Assembly: GCA_044230315.1 (NCBI GenBank)
Contig: JBGARJ010000011.1
Coordinates: forward strand, 62,001-126,000
Source of the DNA: M3007 sp044230315
GTDB lineage: Bacteria > Bacteroidota > Bacteroidia > Chitinophagales > Saprospiraceae
Direction: 5' to 3'
Length of the DNA: 64,000 nt
A program made the translations under genes and the position numbers. The notes below the pieces were generated by a model. That model had not been told where the DNA came from. It saw only the letters and a program-made list of their open reading frames with translations, and ran no database searches. Positions 34,059-42,066 of the stretch are shown here, in pieces (position 1 is the first letter of the stretch; each line of letters begins with the position of its first letter).

Positions 34059-34810
34059 TAAAACTAGCCAAACTAAATAACCAACCCGAAATATTCCATT
34101 CCATCCAGGGCGAGGGCAAAAACCTGGGACGCCCTTCGGTTTTCGTGCGCCTGTCGCTCTGTAATTTGTATTGCATCTGGTGCGATACCGACTATACCTG
34201 GAACTGGGAAGGAACGCGTTTCCCGCACCGTAACGACGCACTGGAAGGCTATACCAAGTTTAAGAAGGCAGACTATATCATCCAGTTGCCGAACACGGAG
34301 ATCATCCGCTGTATCACGCAGTATAATTGCCCGAACCTGGTGATCACCGGAGGAGAACCGCTGGTACAAAAAAAAGACCTGCTTCCCCTGGTAAAAGCAT
34401 TGAAGGCCCTCGATCCGGCTTACCACATCGAGTTTGAAACGAACGGGACCATCCTGCCGGGAAAGGAACTGGACGGCTATAGCGATCAATACAATGTATC
34501 CGTAAAACTATCCAATTCGCGAGTGGACTATGCCGATCGGATCATCCCCGACGCTATTTCCTTTTTTGCGCGTTCGCCAAAAGCCAACTTCAAATTTGTG
34601 GTGGACGAGGCATCCGATTTGGCGGAGATAATAGCGTTGCAGGAGGCCTTCGATATCGCCAGCGACAAAATTTACCTCATGCCGCAGGGCACGAAAGTCA
34701 GCGCCTTGCAATCGAAAGAAATGTGGTTGGTGGATAGCTGCAAGGCGCACAATTTCAATTATACCGATCGAATCCACATCCGCATTTTTGGCGATAAGCG
34801 CGGCGTGTGA
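34055..34810 (+). CDS. queE: QueE-like 7-carboxy-7-deazaguanine synthase (radical SAM)
   Basis: A 251-aa radical SAM enzyme. The cluster cysteines C36, C40 and C43 (LCNLYCIWCDT, CX3CX2C) and the preceding EIFHSIQGEGKNLGRPSVFVRL match QueE, which converts carboxytetrahydropterin to 7-carboxy-7-deazaguanine for queuosine or deazaguanine DNA modification. VITGGEPL is the usual SAM-binding GGEP segment. QueE proteins are normally about 200-225 aa; this one is longer in the middle (about 55-90). It starts inside the stop codon of the EAD11 gene (ATGA), so the two are probably co-translated. No queC, queD or dpd genes are in the window. Confidence 0.82.
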   Translation: MIKLAKLNNQPEIFHSIQGEGKNLGRPSVFVRLSLCNLYCIWCDTDYTWNWEGTRFPHRNDALEGYTKFKKADYIIQLPNTEIIRCITQYNCPNLVITGGEPLVQKKDLLPLVKALKALDPAYHIEFETNGTILPGKELDGYSDQYNVSVKLSNSRVDYADRIIPDAISFFARSPKANFKFVVDEASDLAEIIALQEAFDIASDKIYLMPQGTKVSALQSKEMWLVDSCKAHNFNYTDRIHIRIFGDKRGV

Positions 34811-34892
34811 GCCTTCCCGCAAATCGACCGCTGGGGGTCTTTCCCGGGGGTGCGCCAAAAGGCTGCTTCATGAAAAACGCGACAAAATTATG

Positions 34893-34951
34893 CCCCCTGG
34901 ATGCACGGCGGCACAGCGTTCTAAGCGCTGTGCCGCCGTGCATCCAGGGGG
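34893..34951. repeat. Perfect 26-bp hairpin between queE and a membrane-protein gene
   Basis: Positions 34893-34918 (CCCCCTGGATGCACGG...) are exactly complementary to 34926-34951, with a 7-base loop (TTCTAAG). It is GC-rich and very stable, and lies between convergent genes, but no T-run follows on either strand. Positions 34819-34865 before it are non-coding. Confidence 0.88.
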
Positions 34952-35018
34952 CGTTAAAATATGCTGCGGCGGGTAATTTTGAATGCCGGCATTTGGCACA
35001 AACCCGGGGTACATCCGG

Positions 35019-35546
35019 TTATTCCGCCAGCACATTGCCCATGACCCCTTCCTGTACCCGCAGCCAGCCCATCAGCACGAGTACCAGGGCGCCCACGGCG
35101 AAGAACGAAGCGAAGAAACCGCCTACGAACGGGATCAACCCGATCAGCGCCTGGATAATGGCCAGCGGCATCGCTACCAGCAGCAGCATGGCGCCGCTTT
35201 TGCCTGTTTCGCCGATCGATTCGGAACCGCGCAGCCGTAAAAATCCGACCAGTTCAAGCGCGAACGCCCCGATGTACAGGATGCCGGCAAAGACCCACAT
35301 CAGCGGGATCAGGTCGACAAATGAGGCGATGGCGCCGATGATGGCCGCGATACTCAGCAGGCGCACGGCGCCCTGGCCGTTGGCGTCGAGGCCCGTTTTC
35401 AGTTTGCTCAGGCCGGAGTAGAACAGGATGAACCCCAGGATGGCCACGAGGGTGGAGGCCCAGCCGCTGCCGATGCCGTTGAACAATTGCAGCAGCGCGC
35501 CGCAGAGGATAAAAGAGACCGATTGAATTGCTTCGTTGCGTTTCAT
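35019..35546 (-). CDS. Conserved-looking membrane protein, unknown function
   Basis: A 175-aa protein with about five hydrophobic helices and short loops (MKRNEAIQSVSFILCGALL at the N-terminus, ending MGNVLAE). There are no catalytic motifs. It converges on queE across a strong hairpin and is divergent from the TPR-CHAT gene. I recognise no family; it could be a small channel-like or structural membrane protein. Confidence 0.6.
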   Translation of the reverse strand: MKRNEAIQSVSFILCGALLQLFNGIGSGWASTLVAILGFILFYSGLSKLKTGLDANGQGAVRLLSIAAIIGAIASFVDLIPLMWVFAGILYIGAFALELVGFLRLRGSESIGETGKSGAMLLLVAMPLAIIQALIGLIPFVGGFFASFFAVGALVLVLMGWLRVQEGVMGNVLAE

Positions 35547-35639
35547 GATAAAAGTGTGTTGAGTGGTGAGGACGAATGGTTGTCAACTTGAATTTCCCAT
35601 TAGTACCCCCCGCATGCTGCCCGGTACCCACCCGAAAAG

Positions 35640-35696
35640 AAATTTTTTAAAAAATTTAAGCCCGCCCGAAAAGGCTCTTCTGAAACGTTACCTTCG
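35640..35696 (+). promoter_or_regulatory. AT palindrome and -7 element before the TPR-CHAT gene
   Basis: AAATTTTTTAAAAAATTT (35640-35657) is a perfect AT palindrome. TACCTTCG at 35689-35696 matches the Bacteroidota -7 form and lies about 30 bases before the ATG at 35725. A -33 TTG is not evident. Confidence 0.4.
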
Positions 35697-35724
35697 CTAA
35701 TATGTACCAAACATCCAATTGATC

Positions 35725-36486
35725 ATGTCCCGTTGTTTCCTCTTGCTCTTGCTTCCGTTCTACCTGTCGGGCCAAAATATAACCGACCATCTGGAAGACA
35801 AGATGCGCAGCGCACGGCTTACCATCCGGGTTCAGTCCAATATTTTCAAGCAAAGGGACCTGGACTCTACCCTTGCAATAGCCTATGAATTGAAGGATTT
35901 GAACAGCCGTATTTTTCTTTCCTCGTCCATGGCTTCCAATGTCGTTGCCAATTGTTGGTGCGACATTGGAAGAATCTATTATCTGCAAGGGCGTTTCGAC
36001 TCGGCTATCGTCGCCTTCGATTCCATGCTCCAGCGACATCTGGCGCTAAGAGATGTGACCAGGACGGTAAATTTGATCAATTGCTACAACAACCTGGCGC
36101 TTTGCTACGAAGCCAAATGGGATTTCAACCGGGCATTAGACTATTTCCAAAAGGCATTCGACCTTTCCAAAGGCCGGGAGAGTATCCTCATGGCGATGCC
36201 GTACAACAACTTGGGCGACCTGTACATGGCCATGGAAAACTACGACAAGGCCCTGGAATGTTTTGAGCACGCTTGGGCCTTGTATCAACCTGGCCCCGGC
36301 GGCGAACTGCCATCCGACGCCGCTTATACTTGTACCAACCTGGGCTGTGCCTATGATATGAGGGGCGAATATGACAAAGGGCTTGGGTTCCTCGAACGCG
36401 CCTTGGCCCTGCACCTCCAATACNAAAAGGCCGGGAGAGTATTCTCATGGCCATGCCGTACAACAACTTGGGCGACGTGTACATGA
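35725..36486 (+). CDS. TPR-CHAT protein, N-terminal part (interrupted by N)
   Basis: The start of a large exported TPR protein: signal peptide MSRCFLLLLLPFYLSGQ, then helical TPR repeats (YYLQGRFDSAIVAFDSML, NNLALCYEAKWDFNRALDYF, NNLGDLYMAMENYDKALECF). At 36424 the sequence has one N. After it the frame is wrong and ends at 36486, while the correct protein frame (KGRESILMAMPYNN) resumes one base-phase away and continues to 39359. The sequences before and after the N are nearly identical TPR units, so the N is best explained as an assembly join in a tandem repeat and the two parts as one gene. Confidence 0.75.
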   Translation: MSRCFLLLLLPFYLSGQNITDHLEDKMRSARLTIRVQSNIFKQRDLDSTLAIAYELKDLNSRIFLSSSMASNVVANCWCDIGRIYYLQGRFDSAIVAFDSMLQRHLALRDVTRTVNLINCYNNLALCYEAKWDFNRALDYFQKAFDLSKGRESILMAMPYNNLGDLYMAMENYDKALECFEHAWALYQPGPGGELPSDAAYTCTNLGCAYDMRGEYDKGLGFLERALALHLQYXKAGRVFSWPCRTTTWATCT

Positions 36487-36680
36487 CCATGGAGAACTAC
36501 GACAAGGCCCTGGAATGTTTTGAGCACGCTTGGGCCTTGTATCAACCTGGCGCCGGCGGCGAACTGCCATCCGACGCCGCTTATACTTGTACCAACCTGG
36601 GCTTTGCCTATGATATGAGGGGCGAATATGACAAAGGGCTTGGGTTCCTCGAACGCGCCCTGGCCATGCACCTCCAATAC
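36170..36680. repeat. Near-identical tandem TPR units around the assembly N
   Basis: About 254 bases at 36170-36423 recur after the N at about 36426-36680 with only about ten substitutions. The repeat encodes GRESILMAMPYNN, a TPR pair, and LERALALHLQY. Missing copies at the N are likely. Confidence 0.85.
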
Positions 36681-39359
36681 CACGGTGAGAACCACCCCCA
36701 GACCGCCAAAGCCTACGATGACCTTGGGCAACATTATTATCACATGGGCGACTGCGACCGCTCCATCGAGTACCTCAACCATGGGCTGGCGTTGCGCCAG
36801 GCATTGCTCGGGCCCGACCATGGTGAAGTGGCCAATTCACTCAATAACCTGGGTTTGGCGTATGACTGTAAAGGAGACTATGACCGGGCCGTCGACTATT
36901 ACCAACAGTCAGCGCGGATTTACCTGTCGAACGACCGCTCCGAAAACCCCTTCCTGGCGACCCTGTACAGCAACCTGAGCTCGACATATCATCATAAAGG
37001 CGACCTCGACCAGGCGGTAGGTTACGGCGAACGCGCCCTGGCCATGCGGCTGCGGTGGTTTGGGGAACAACACTCGCCGATGGCCTATTCGTACAACAAC
37101 CTCGCGCAATTGTATGAAGACCTGGGCGACACGCTCACCGCCATCCGGTACTTCGAGCGGTCGTTGGCGATTTTCCGCACCGTATTGGGAGAAGACTGTG
37201 CCGAGGTAGCCACGGTATGCCATAATTTTGGTGTGCATTGCGCCAAATCCGGTTTGTACGCTCAGGCCCTGGAATACTTTCACCACGCCCTGGACATCCA
37301 ACTGAAAACCGTTGGGCCCGATCACCCTTTTACGGCACTGACCATTTCAAATATTGCCGTTTGCACCGCTGCGTTAGGCGATATTACCGGGAGCCTCGAC
37401 AACGAACAACAAGCCCTGACGATCCGCCTGAAAACATTTGGGGCGATACACCCGGAGGTGGCTGCTTCTTACCGGAATTTGGGTGATTTCTACCAAAAAT
37501 CCGGCGCGTTTGACCGGGCGGATACGGCTTACGTCAATGCTTTAAAAGCGCTGAATTACCAGACTGCCGGCTCGTTTAAAACGGTCAATTCCGCGCCGGC
37601 GCTGCTGCATACCCTGGGCGCTTACGCCGCCTTCGAACGTCACCGCTACCAGGCCGGCGGCGACACAGCCTGGCTGCTCGCTTCGCACCGCCTGTATCGC
37701 GAAGCAATTGCCGTACTCGACGAGCAGTTCAAGCGCCTGGGCAACGATTCCCGCTATACCCTGGCTGCTTTTGCCGACACCCTGTTGAGCGCCGCCGCGG
37801 CCACCAACTTGCTCCTGCAAAAACGCACCGGCGACGACCGGTACGCCGCGGAATCATTCGGCTTTGCCGAACGCGCCAAAGGGTTTGTGTTGTACGAAGC
37901 GCTTCGGGAGGCGCAAGCCTTGCACGTCGCCGGCATCCCCGACAGCCTGCTCCAGCGGGAGCACGAGCTGCAGATCGAAGCCGCTTTTCTCGATAGAACC
38001 ATCCAGGAAAAACGAAACGCCGGCCTCGGGCCCGGCGACTCGCTGGTGCTGACCTTTTCCAATCGCCTGTTTGACGTCAAAACGGCAGCCGGCGCCCTGC
38101 AAAAACGCTTCGAACAGGAATTCCCCGACTATCACGCCGCCAAATACGCCCTGCCGACCGCCAGCATCGCTTATATCCAGGACACCCTGCTGGAACCCGG
38201 GCGCTGCCTGCTCGAATACCTGGTGGGCGATAGCAGTATTTTCCTGTACCTGGTGAAAACGGACGCGTTGATCGTCCGGCAAGTGCCAAAAGATTTTCCC
38301 TTGGAACAATGGGTGGAGACCCTCACCCGGGGCGGCATTTACGGGTATTATGCCCTGCCCGACAGCCTGCAAACCCGGCGCCGCTTGTCGGAGACCATCG
38401 CTGCCTATACCCAAACGGCCGCGCAGCTGTACGAAAAACTGTGGGCGCCTGTCGCCGCCGACCTCGACAGCGCGGTAATTGTGATTCCCGATGGCGTGCT
38501 TGGTTACGTGCCCTTCGAGGCCTTGCTTACGGGCATGCCGGCGCAGACCGGCGTCTTTGCCGATTATCCATTTCTGCTAAAAACCTGCCGCATCAGTTAT
38601 TGCTATTCGGCCACGCTGTTGCGGGAAATGCGGAACAAGCAATACCGCCACGCCCCGTCGAAACCCCTGCTGGCCCTGGCGCCGTTTGCCGGCAGCGAAG
38701 TCGCCGAATTGTTGCCGCGCGTCGACAGCGCCGACCTGGAATGGGCCAGCCGCAACCTCCGCGACGGCCTTCGGCCATTGCCCGCCAGTGGAGGCGAGGT
38801 GAGCGCCGTCGCTAAAACCTGGGGCGGCACGGCCTGGTACGGAGCGGAGGCTACCATGGCGGCATTCCTGAGCCAGGCGCCCGATTACCGTATTCTGCAC
38901 TTGTCGACCCACGGCAAAGCCGACGACCGGTTGGGCGACTACGCTTATCTGGCATTCGCGACGCCAGGCGAGCCGGCTCGGTTCGACAAATTATTTGCCC
39001 GCGACCTCTACAACCTGAGGCTTCACGCCGACCTGGTGGTGCTCTCCGCCTGCGAAACGGGCATTGGCAAATGGAAACACGGCGAAGGCATCGTCAGCCT
39101 GGCGAGGGCCTTTGCCTATGCCGGCGCCAAAAGCATTGTGACGACCTTGTGGAAAGTGAACGACCGGCGAACGGCAGAACTCATCGGCTCGTTTCACGGG
39201 TATCTCAAGGTCGGAAAAACCAAAGACGAAGCCTTGCGCCGTGCCAAACTGGATTTTTTGAACGCCAACAGCGACCAGTTCGACAGCCTGCACCCGTTCT
39301 TTTGGGCTGGATTTATCGGGATCGGCGATATGCGGGCGCTGGAAACCGCGCAACATTAG
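36447..39359 (+). CDS. TPR-CHAT protein, C-terminal part
   Basis: This is the continuation of the protein starting at 35725; the in-frame coding runs from just after the N at 36424. Many tetratricopeptide units (about residues 1-370 of this part) are followed by a CHAT caspase-like peptidase domain (about 640-960). The catalytic dyad motifs are present: HLSTHGKAD (His) and VVLSACETGIGK (Cys). CHAT-TPR proteins are predicted proteases in signalling or conflict pathways and in Bacteroidota often occur beside ECF sigma factors. Here an ECF sigma/anti-sigma-like pair lies convergent, 35 bases beyond the stop. Confidence 0.85.
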   Translation: MAMPYNNLGDVYMTMENYDKALECFEHAWALYQPGAGGELPSDAAYTCTNLGFAYDMRGEYDKGLGFLERALAMHLQYHGENHPQTAKAYDDLGQHYYHMGDCDRSIEYLNHGLALRQALLGPDHGEVANSLNNLGLAYDCKGDYDRAVDYYQQSARIYLSNDRSENPFLATLYSNLSSTYHHKGDLDQAVGYGERALAMRLRWFGEQHSPMAYSYNNLAQLYEDLGDTLTAIRYFERSLAIFRTVLGEDCAEVATVCHNFGVHCAKSGLYAQALEYFHHALDIQLKTVGPDHPFTALTISNIAVCTAALGDITGSLDNEQQALTIRLKTFGAIHPEVAASYRNLGDFYQKSGAFDRADTAYVNALKALNYQTAGSFKTVNSAPALLHTLGAYAAFERHRYQAGGDTAWLLASHRLYREAIAVLDEQFKRLGNDSRYTLAAFADTLLSAAAATNLLLQKRTGDDRYAAESFGFAERAKGFVLYEALREAQALHVAGIPDSLLQREHELQIEAAFLDRTIQEKRNAGLGPGDSLVLTFSNRLFDVKTAAGALQKRFEQEFPDYHAAKYALPTASIAYIQDTLLEPGRCLLEYLVGDSSIFLYLVKTDALIVRQVPKDFPLEQWVETLTRGGIYGYYALPDSLQTRRRLSETIAAYTQTAAQLYEKLWAPVAADLDSAVIVIPDGVLGYVPFEALLTGMPAQTGVFADYPFLLKTCRISYCYSATLLREMRNKQYRHAPSKPLLALAPFAGSEVAELLPRVDSADLEWASRNLRDGLRPLPASGGEVSAVAKTWGGTAWYGAEATMAAFLSQAPDYRILHLSTHGKADDRLGDYAYLAFATPGEPARFDKLFARDLYNLRLHADLVVLSACETGIGKWKHGEGIVSLARAFAYAGAKSIVTTLWKVNDRRTAELIGSFHGYLKVGKTKDEALRRAKLDFLNANSDQFDSLHPFFWAGFIGIGDMRALETAQH

Positions 39360-39394
39360 GGCTTCTGTATTTTCCGCGCCTAGTGCCTCAATCA

Positions 39395-40315
39395 CTAGTC
39401 CGCCGGGTGGCTCAATTTGGCCTTCAATTCGGCTGCTTTCGCTGCTTTGGGGTGGCGGTATTTGGGATCGGTGATCGCGGCAAGCAGGGTGTCCACCTGC
39501 TTGCGGTGTTTCGGATAGTCGGGTACCAGGCTGAGGAGCAGGTACCATTGCGCTTCCTGTTTGAGCGATGGGAGGTCGCTTTGGTCGGCCATTTTTTGGA
39601 ATAACGCGGCGGCTGCAGCAAACTGCCGGTCGCGGTAGTAGGCGTGGGCGAGCAGTTCCTGCGCCTGTTCGTAGATGGCCGGGCCGTCGGCCGGGCCGAT
39701 GGCGCGCAAGGTTTGGATCGCCCGTTTGGTCCGGCTGGCTTTCAGATCGGCGCGGGCCGATTCCAGGCTGGCGTTGCCGCCGCTGCCGGCTCCGTCGCGG
39801 ATCTGGGGGCTCAGCATATCCGGATTTTCATAGGCGTTTTCGGAGTAGGCCAGGTATTGGCCCGGGTCGGGCGCCGGCTCGCCGGGGTTGGGCGTTTCGC
39901 CGGGCGCCGCGGGGGTGGTCTCCTGGCTGGCCACCGGTACGTTCGGTTTGGGCGCTGCCGGCGCGTCGGCGGGCGCCTGTTGCGAGCGAGCGCGCTCATC
40001 GCTGCGCCTGAAATACCACCAGCCCGCTGCGGTGAGCAGGCCGATCAGCAGCAACCAGCGGCCCCAGGCGGGCCAACCGGCTTTCCCGGGCGGCGGGGCA
40101 GGGGGCGAAGCCGTTTTCCAGGCCTGCATTTTGCCCCGCAGGTCTTCTTCGAGGAGGTATTCGAAGTGCTCCAGTTCCATCCGTTGCAGGGCCACAGCCT
40201 CCTCCAATTCCGGGTCGGCGGCAATCGCTTGCTCGAACGCACGGGCTTCTGTTTCGGGCAGTTTGCCCCGGACGTAGTCCTCTATTTTTTTGAGTAATGC
40301 GTCGTTCTGGTCCAT
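39395..40315 (-). CDS. Anti-sigma-factor-like membrane protein with TPR
   Basis: A 306-aa protein. The N-terminus (MDQNDALLKKIEDYVRGKLP, FEQAIAADPELEEAVALQRM) resembles the cytoplasmic sigma-binding helices of Bacteroidota anti-sigma proteins. One membrane helix follows (about 88-107, WLLLIGLLTAAGWWYF), then a Pro/Ala-rich linker and a TPR-like tail (residues 190-306). It starts 5 bases after the ECF sigma stop, on the same strand, as expected for a sigma/anti-sigma pair. ATG 40315 was chosen; the frame is open upstream but overlaps the sigma gene. Confidence 0.72.
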   Translation of the reverse strand: MDQNDALLKKIEDYVRGKLPETEARAFEQAIAADPELEEAVALQRMELEHFEYLLEEDLRGKMQAWKTASPPAPPPGKAGWPAWGRWLLLIGLLTAAGWWYFRRSDERARSQQAPADAPAAPKPNVPVASQETTPAAPGETPNPGEPAPDPGQYLAYSENAYENPDMLSPQIRDGAGSGGNASLESARADLKASRTKRAIQTLRAIGPADGPAIYEQAQELLAHAYYRDRQFAAAAALFQKMADQSDLPSLKQEAQWYLLLSLVPDYPKHRKQVDTLLAAITDPKYRHPKAAKAAELKAKLSHPAD

Positions 40316-40320
40316 AACGT

Positions 40321-40905
40321 TCAGGTAAAGAGTTGTTTCCAGCCGGGATTGTCGTCGAAAAACTGGCGCAGCCGTTGCCGGCAGCGGTAGGCTTCTTTTT
40401 TGGCCATTGCGGCGCTGCTGAGTTGGAGTTCGCGGGCCAGTTCTTCCATCGTATATTCCAGTTGATAGAGTTGAAACAGTTGCTGGCAGCGCGCGCCGGT
40501 TTGCGCCAGGGCAGTCTGAATGTATTGTTTTTTTTCGGCGTTCAGAACAAAAGCGTCGGCGCTTTCGGTTTCGGCCTCGTAGTGTTGGGGTTTCAGTTCC
40601 TCCGACGGGCGTCGTCGTTCCAGTGTTTTCCACCAACGGCGTTTGGCGATGCCGATAAAATAAGTGCCGAGTGCGCTTTTCCCTTCGAAATAGCCCAGGC
40701 GGATGTTCCGGTCGAACAGCACGAGGGTTTCCTGAAAGATATCTTCCCCGTCCTGGGCGTTGCCGCCGTTTTGGCTGACAAAATCGATCACCCGGCGTTC
40801 CCATCCGGATTGCTGGAAAATGTACTGCAGCGCCCGGTCCCGCTCGGCGGCGGTCCCGTTGATCGCTTTCACGATCCTGTCATCGGTCCATTGGTCTTTG
40901 CTCAT
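40321..40905 (-). CDS. ECF RNA polymerase sigma factor
   Basis: A 194-aa sigma-70 family factor. Region 2 (NAQDGEDIFQETLVLFDRNIRLGYFEGKSALGTYFIGIAKRRW) and region 4 (YTMEELARELQLSSAAMAKKEAYRCRQRLRQFF) are recognisable; there is no region 1 or 3, as in ECF factors. It forms a probable operon with the downstream anti-sigma-like gene, and the TPR-CHAT gene converges from the other side. It probably controls an envelope or protease-linked response. Confidence 0.88.
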   Translation of the reverse strand: MSKDQWTDDRIVKAINGTAAERDRALQYIFQQSGWERRVIDFVSQNGGNAQDGEDIFQETLVLFDRNIRLGYFEGKSALGTYFIGIAKRRWWKTLERRRPSEELKPQHYEAETESADAFVLNAEKKQYIQTALAQTGARCQQLFQLYQLEYTMEELARELQLSSAAMAKKEAYRCRQRLRQFFDDNPGWKQLFT

Positions 40906-40957
40906 GGTTTAGTTCCGTTTCACTGGCGAAAGGTACCCAGCCCGGTCAATATTTTTT

Positions 40958-41686
40958 TTAAATGGGTTTCGATGCATGCTCCAAACGGCCCACCAGGAAG
41001 ACGGCGGGCGCTTTTTCGAGTTGGAGCGCCGGGCGTTTACGCCATTCCCGCACCGGCAGGCTGCGAATCAGCTCGCCGGCGCCGGTCAGGTCCTGGGCCA
41101 GGGCAAATGCGGTGTCGGGTTGCAGGGTTTCGAGGGCTACTTCGAGCACCATCTGGCTGCGGTAGGGGGTTTCGATAAAGAGTTGGGTTTGGTCGTGTTG
41201 GCGGCTGAGTTGTTCGAGCCGGCGCAGGTCGCGGGCCAGTTCGGGGCGTTTGGGAGAGAGGTAGCCGTGAAAGGCAAAGCGTTGACCATTCATGCCCGAA
41301 GCCATCAGCGCCAGCAGCAGCGAAGAAGGCCCCACGAGCGGCGCTACCCGTATGCCGGTGCGGTGTGCCAGGGCCACAATGGCCGCCCCGGGGTCGGCTA
41401 CGCCCGGGCAGCCGGCTTCGGAGAGCAACCCGACGTCGCGCCCGGCTGCGATGGCGTCGAGAAATGTTCGTTCGGCAGCTGCGGTATCGCGGTTGTCGGC
41501 CAGTTCGGTAAAAACCAGTTCGGGCAGGGGCTTTTCCGGTCCGAGGCTTTTGATCAGGTGCCGGGCTGTTTTGGCGCGTTCGGCGATGAACACCTCCAGC
41601 CGCCGGGCAATATCCTGCACATATGGCGGAAGGGTATGGACGGCGTTTTCAGCGATGGGCGCGGGTATCAGGTAGAGTACGGGCAT
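40958..41686 (-). CDS. RsmI-like SAM-dependent methyltransferase
   Basis: A 242-aa tetrapyrrole-methyltransferase-fold protein like RsmI, the 16S rRNA C1402 ribose 2'-O-methyltransferase. Key features are LYLIPAPIAENAVHTLPPYV at the N-terminus, GLLSEAGCPGVADPGAAIV (SAM-binding, as in the RsmI DAGTPgisDPG motif), the segment VAPLVGPSSLLLALMASGMNGQRFAFHGYLSPKR and FIETPYR. It is slightly shorter than E. coli RsmI and may be the Bacteroidota paralogue. It is a single gene. Confidence 0.82.
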   Translation of the reverse strand: MPVLYLIPAPIAENAVHTLPPYVQDIARRLEVFIAERAKTARHLIKSLGPEKPLPELVFTELADNRDTAAAERTFLDAIAAGRDVGLLSEAGCPGVADPGAAIVALAHRTGIRVAPLVGPSSLLLALMASGMNGQRFAFHGYLSPKRPELARDLRRLEQLSRQHDQTQLFIETPYRSQMVLEVALETLQPDTAFALAQDLTGAGELIRSLPVREWRKRPALQLEKAPAVFLVGRLEHASKPI

Positions 41687-41957
41687 GGGCGATAATTACG
41701 GCAGAGCCTGTTTGCAGCCGGCGTATGTCAGGTTGAATAGGAGCCTGCCGATTCGCCAGCCGGCATCGGCCCGGATCGGGCGCAGGTTGCAGCGCCCACA
41801 AAAGTGCGGATTTTGCTTCTTGGCTCCAAAGCGGTATTCGAATTATGCCCGCCCTGCAGGTTGCCCCTGACCGGGAAGTGCGCCCCGCTTCATTACACCG
41901 GTTTGCCACTTCTCCGATTTGTGTAATTTTGTCCCCCCATTGACCCACATTAACCCC

Positions 41958-42056
41958 ATTGACCATATTGACCACATTGACCACATTGACCACATTGACC
42001 ACATTGACCACATTGACCACATTGACCACATTGACCACATTGACCACATTGACCAC
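41958..42056. repeat. Nonamer array ATTGACCAC immediately before scpA
   Basis: One ATTGACCAT unit (41958-41966) is followed by ten perfect ATTGACCAC units (41967-42056). The array ends 10 bases before the scpA start codon at 42067. Because the unit is 9 bases, the reading frame stays open through it as repeated Leu-Thr-Thr from a TTG at 41959. The preceding 41687-41957 holds no recognisable gene. A related array lies at 63.1 kb. Confidence 0.92.
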
Positions 42057-42066
42057 ATTAAAAAAA

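Noticed and set aside
41958..42056. CRISPR array
   Set aside because: The units are 9 bases and contiguous, with no spacers and no cas genes nearby. The same applies to the arrays at 25.6, 55.2 and 63.1 kb.
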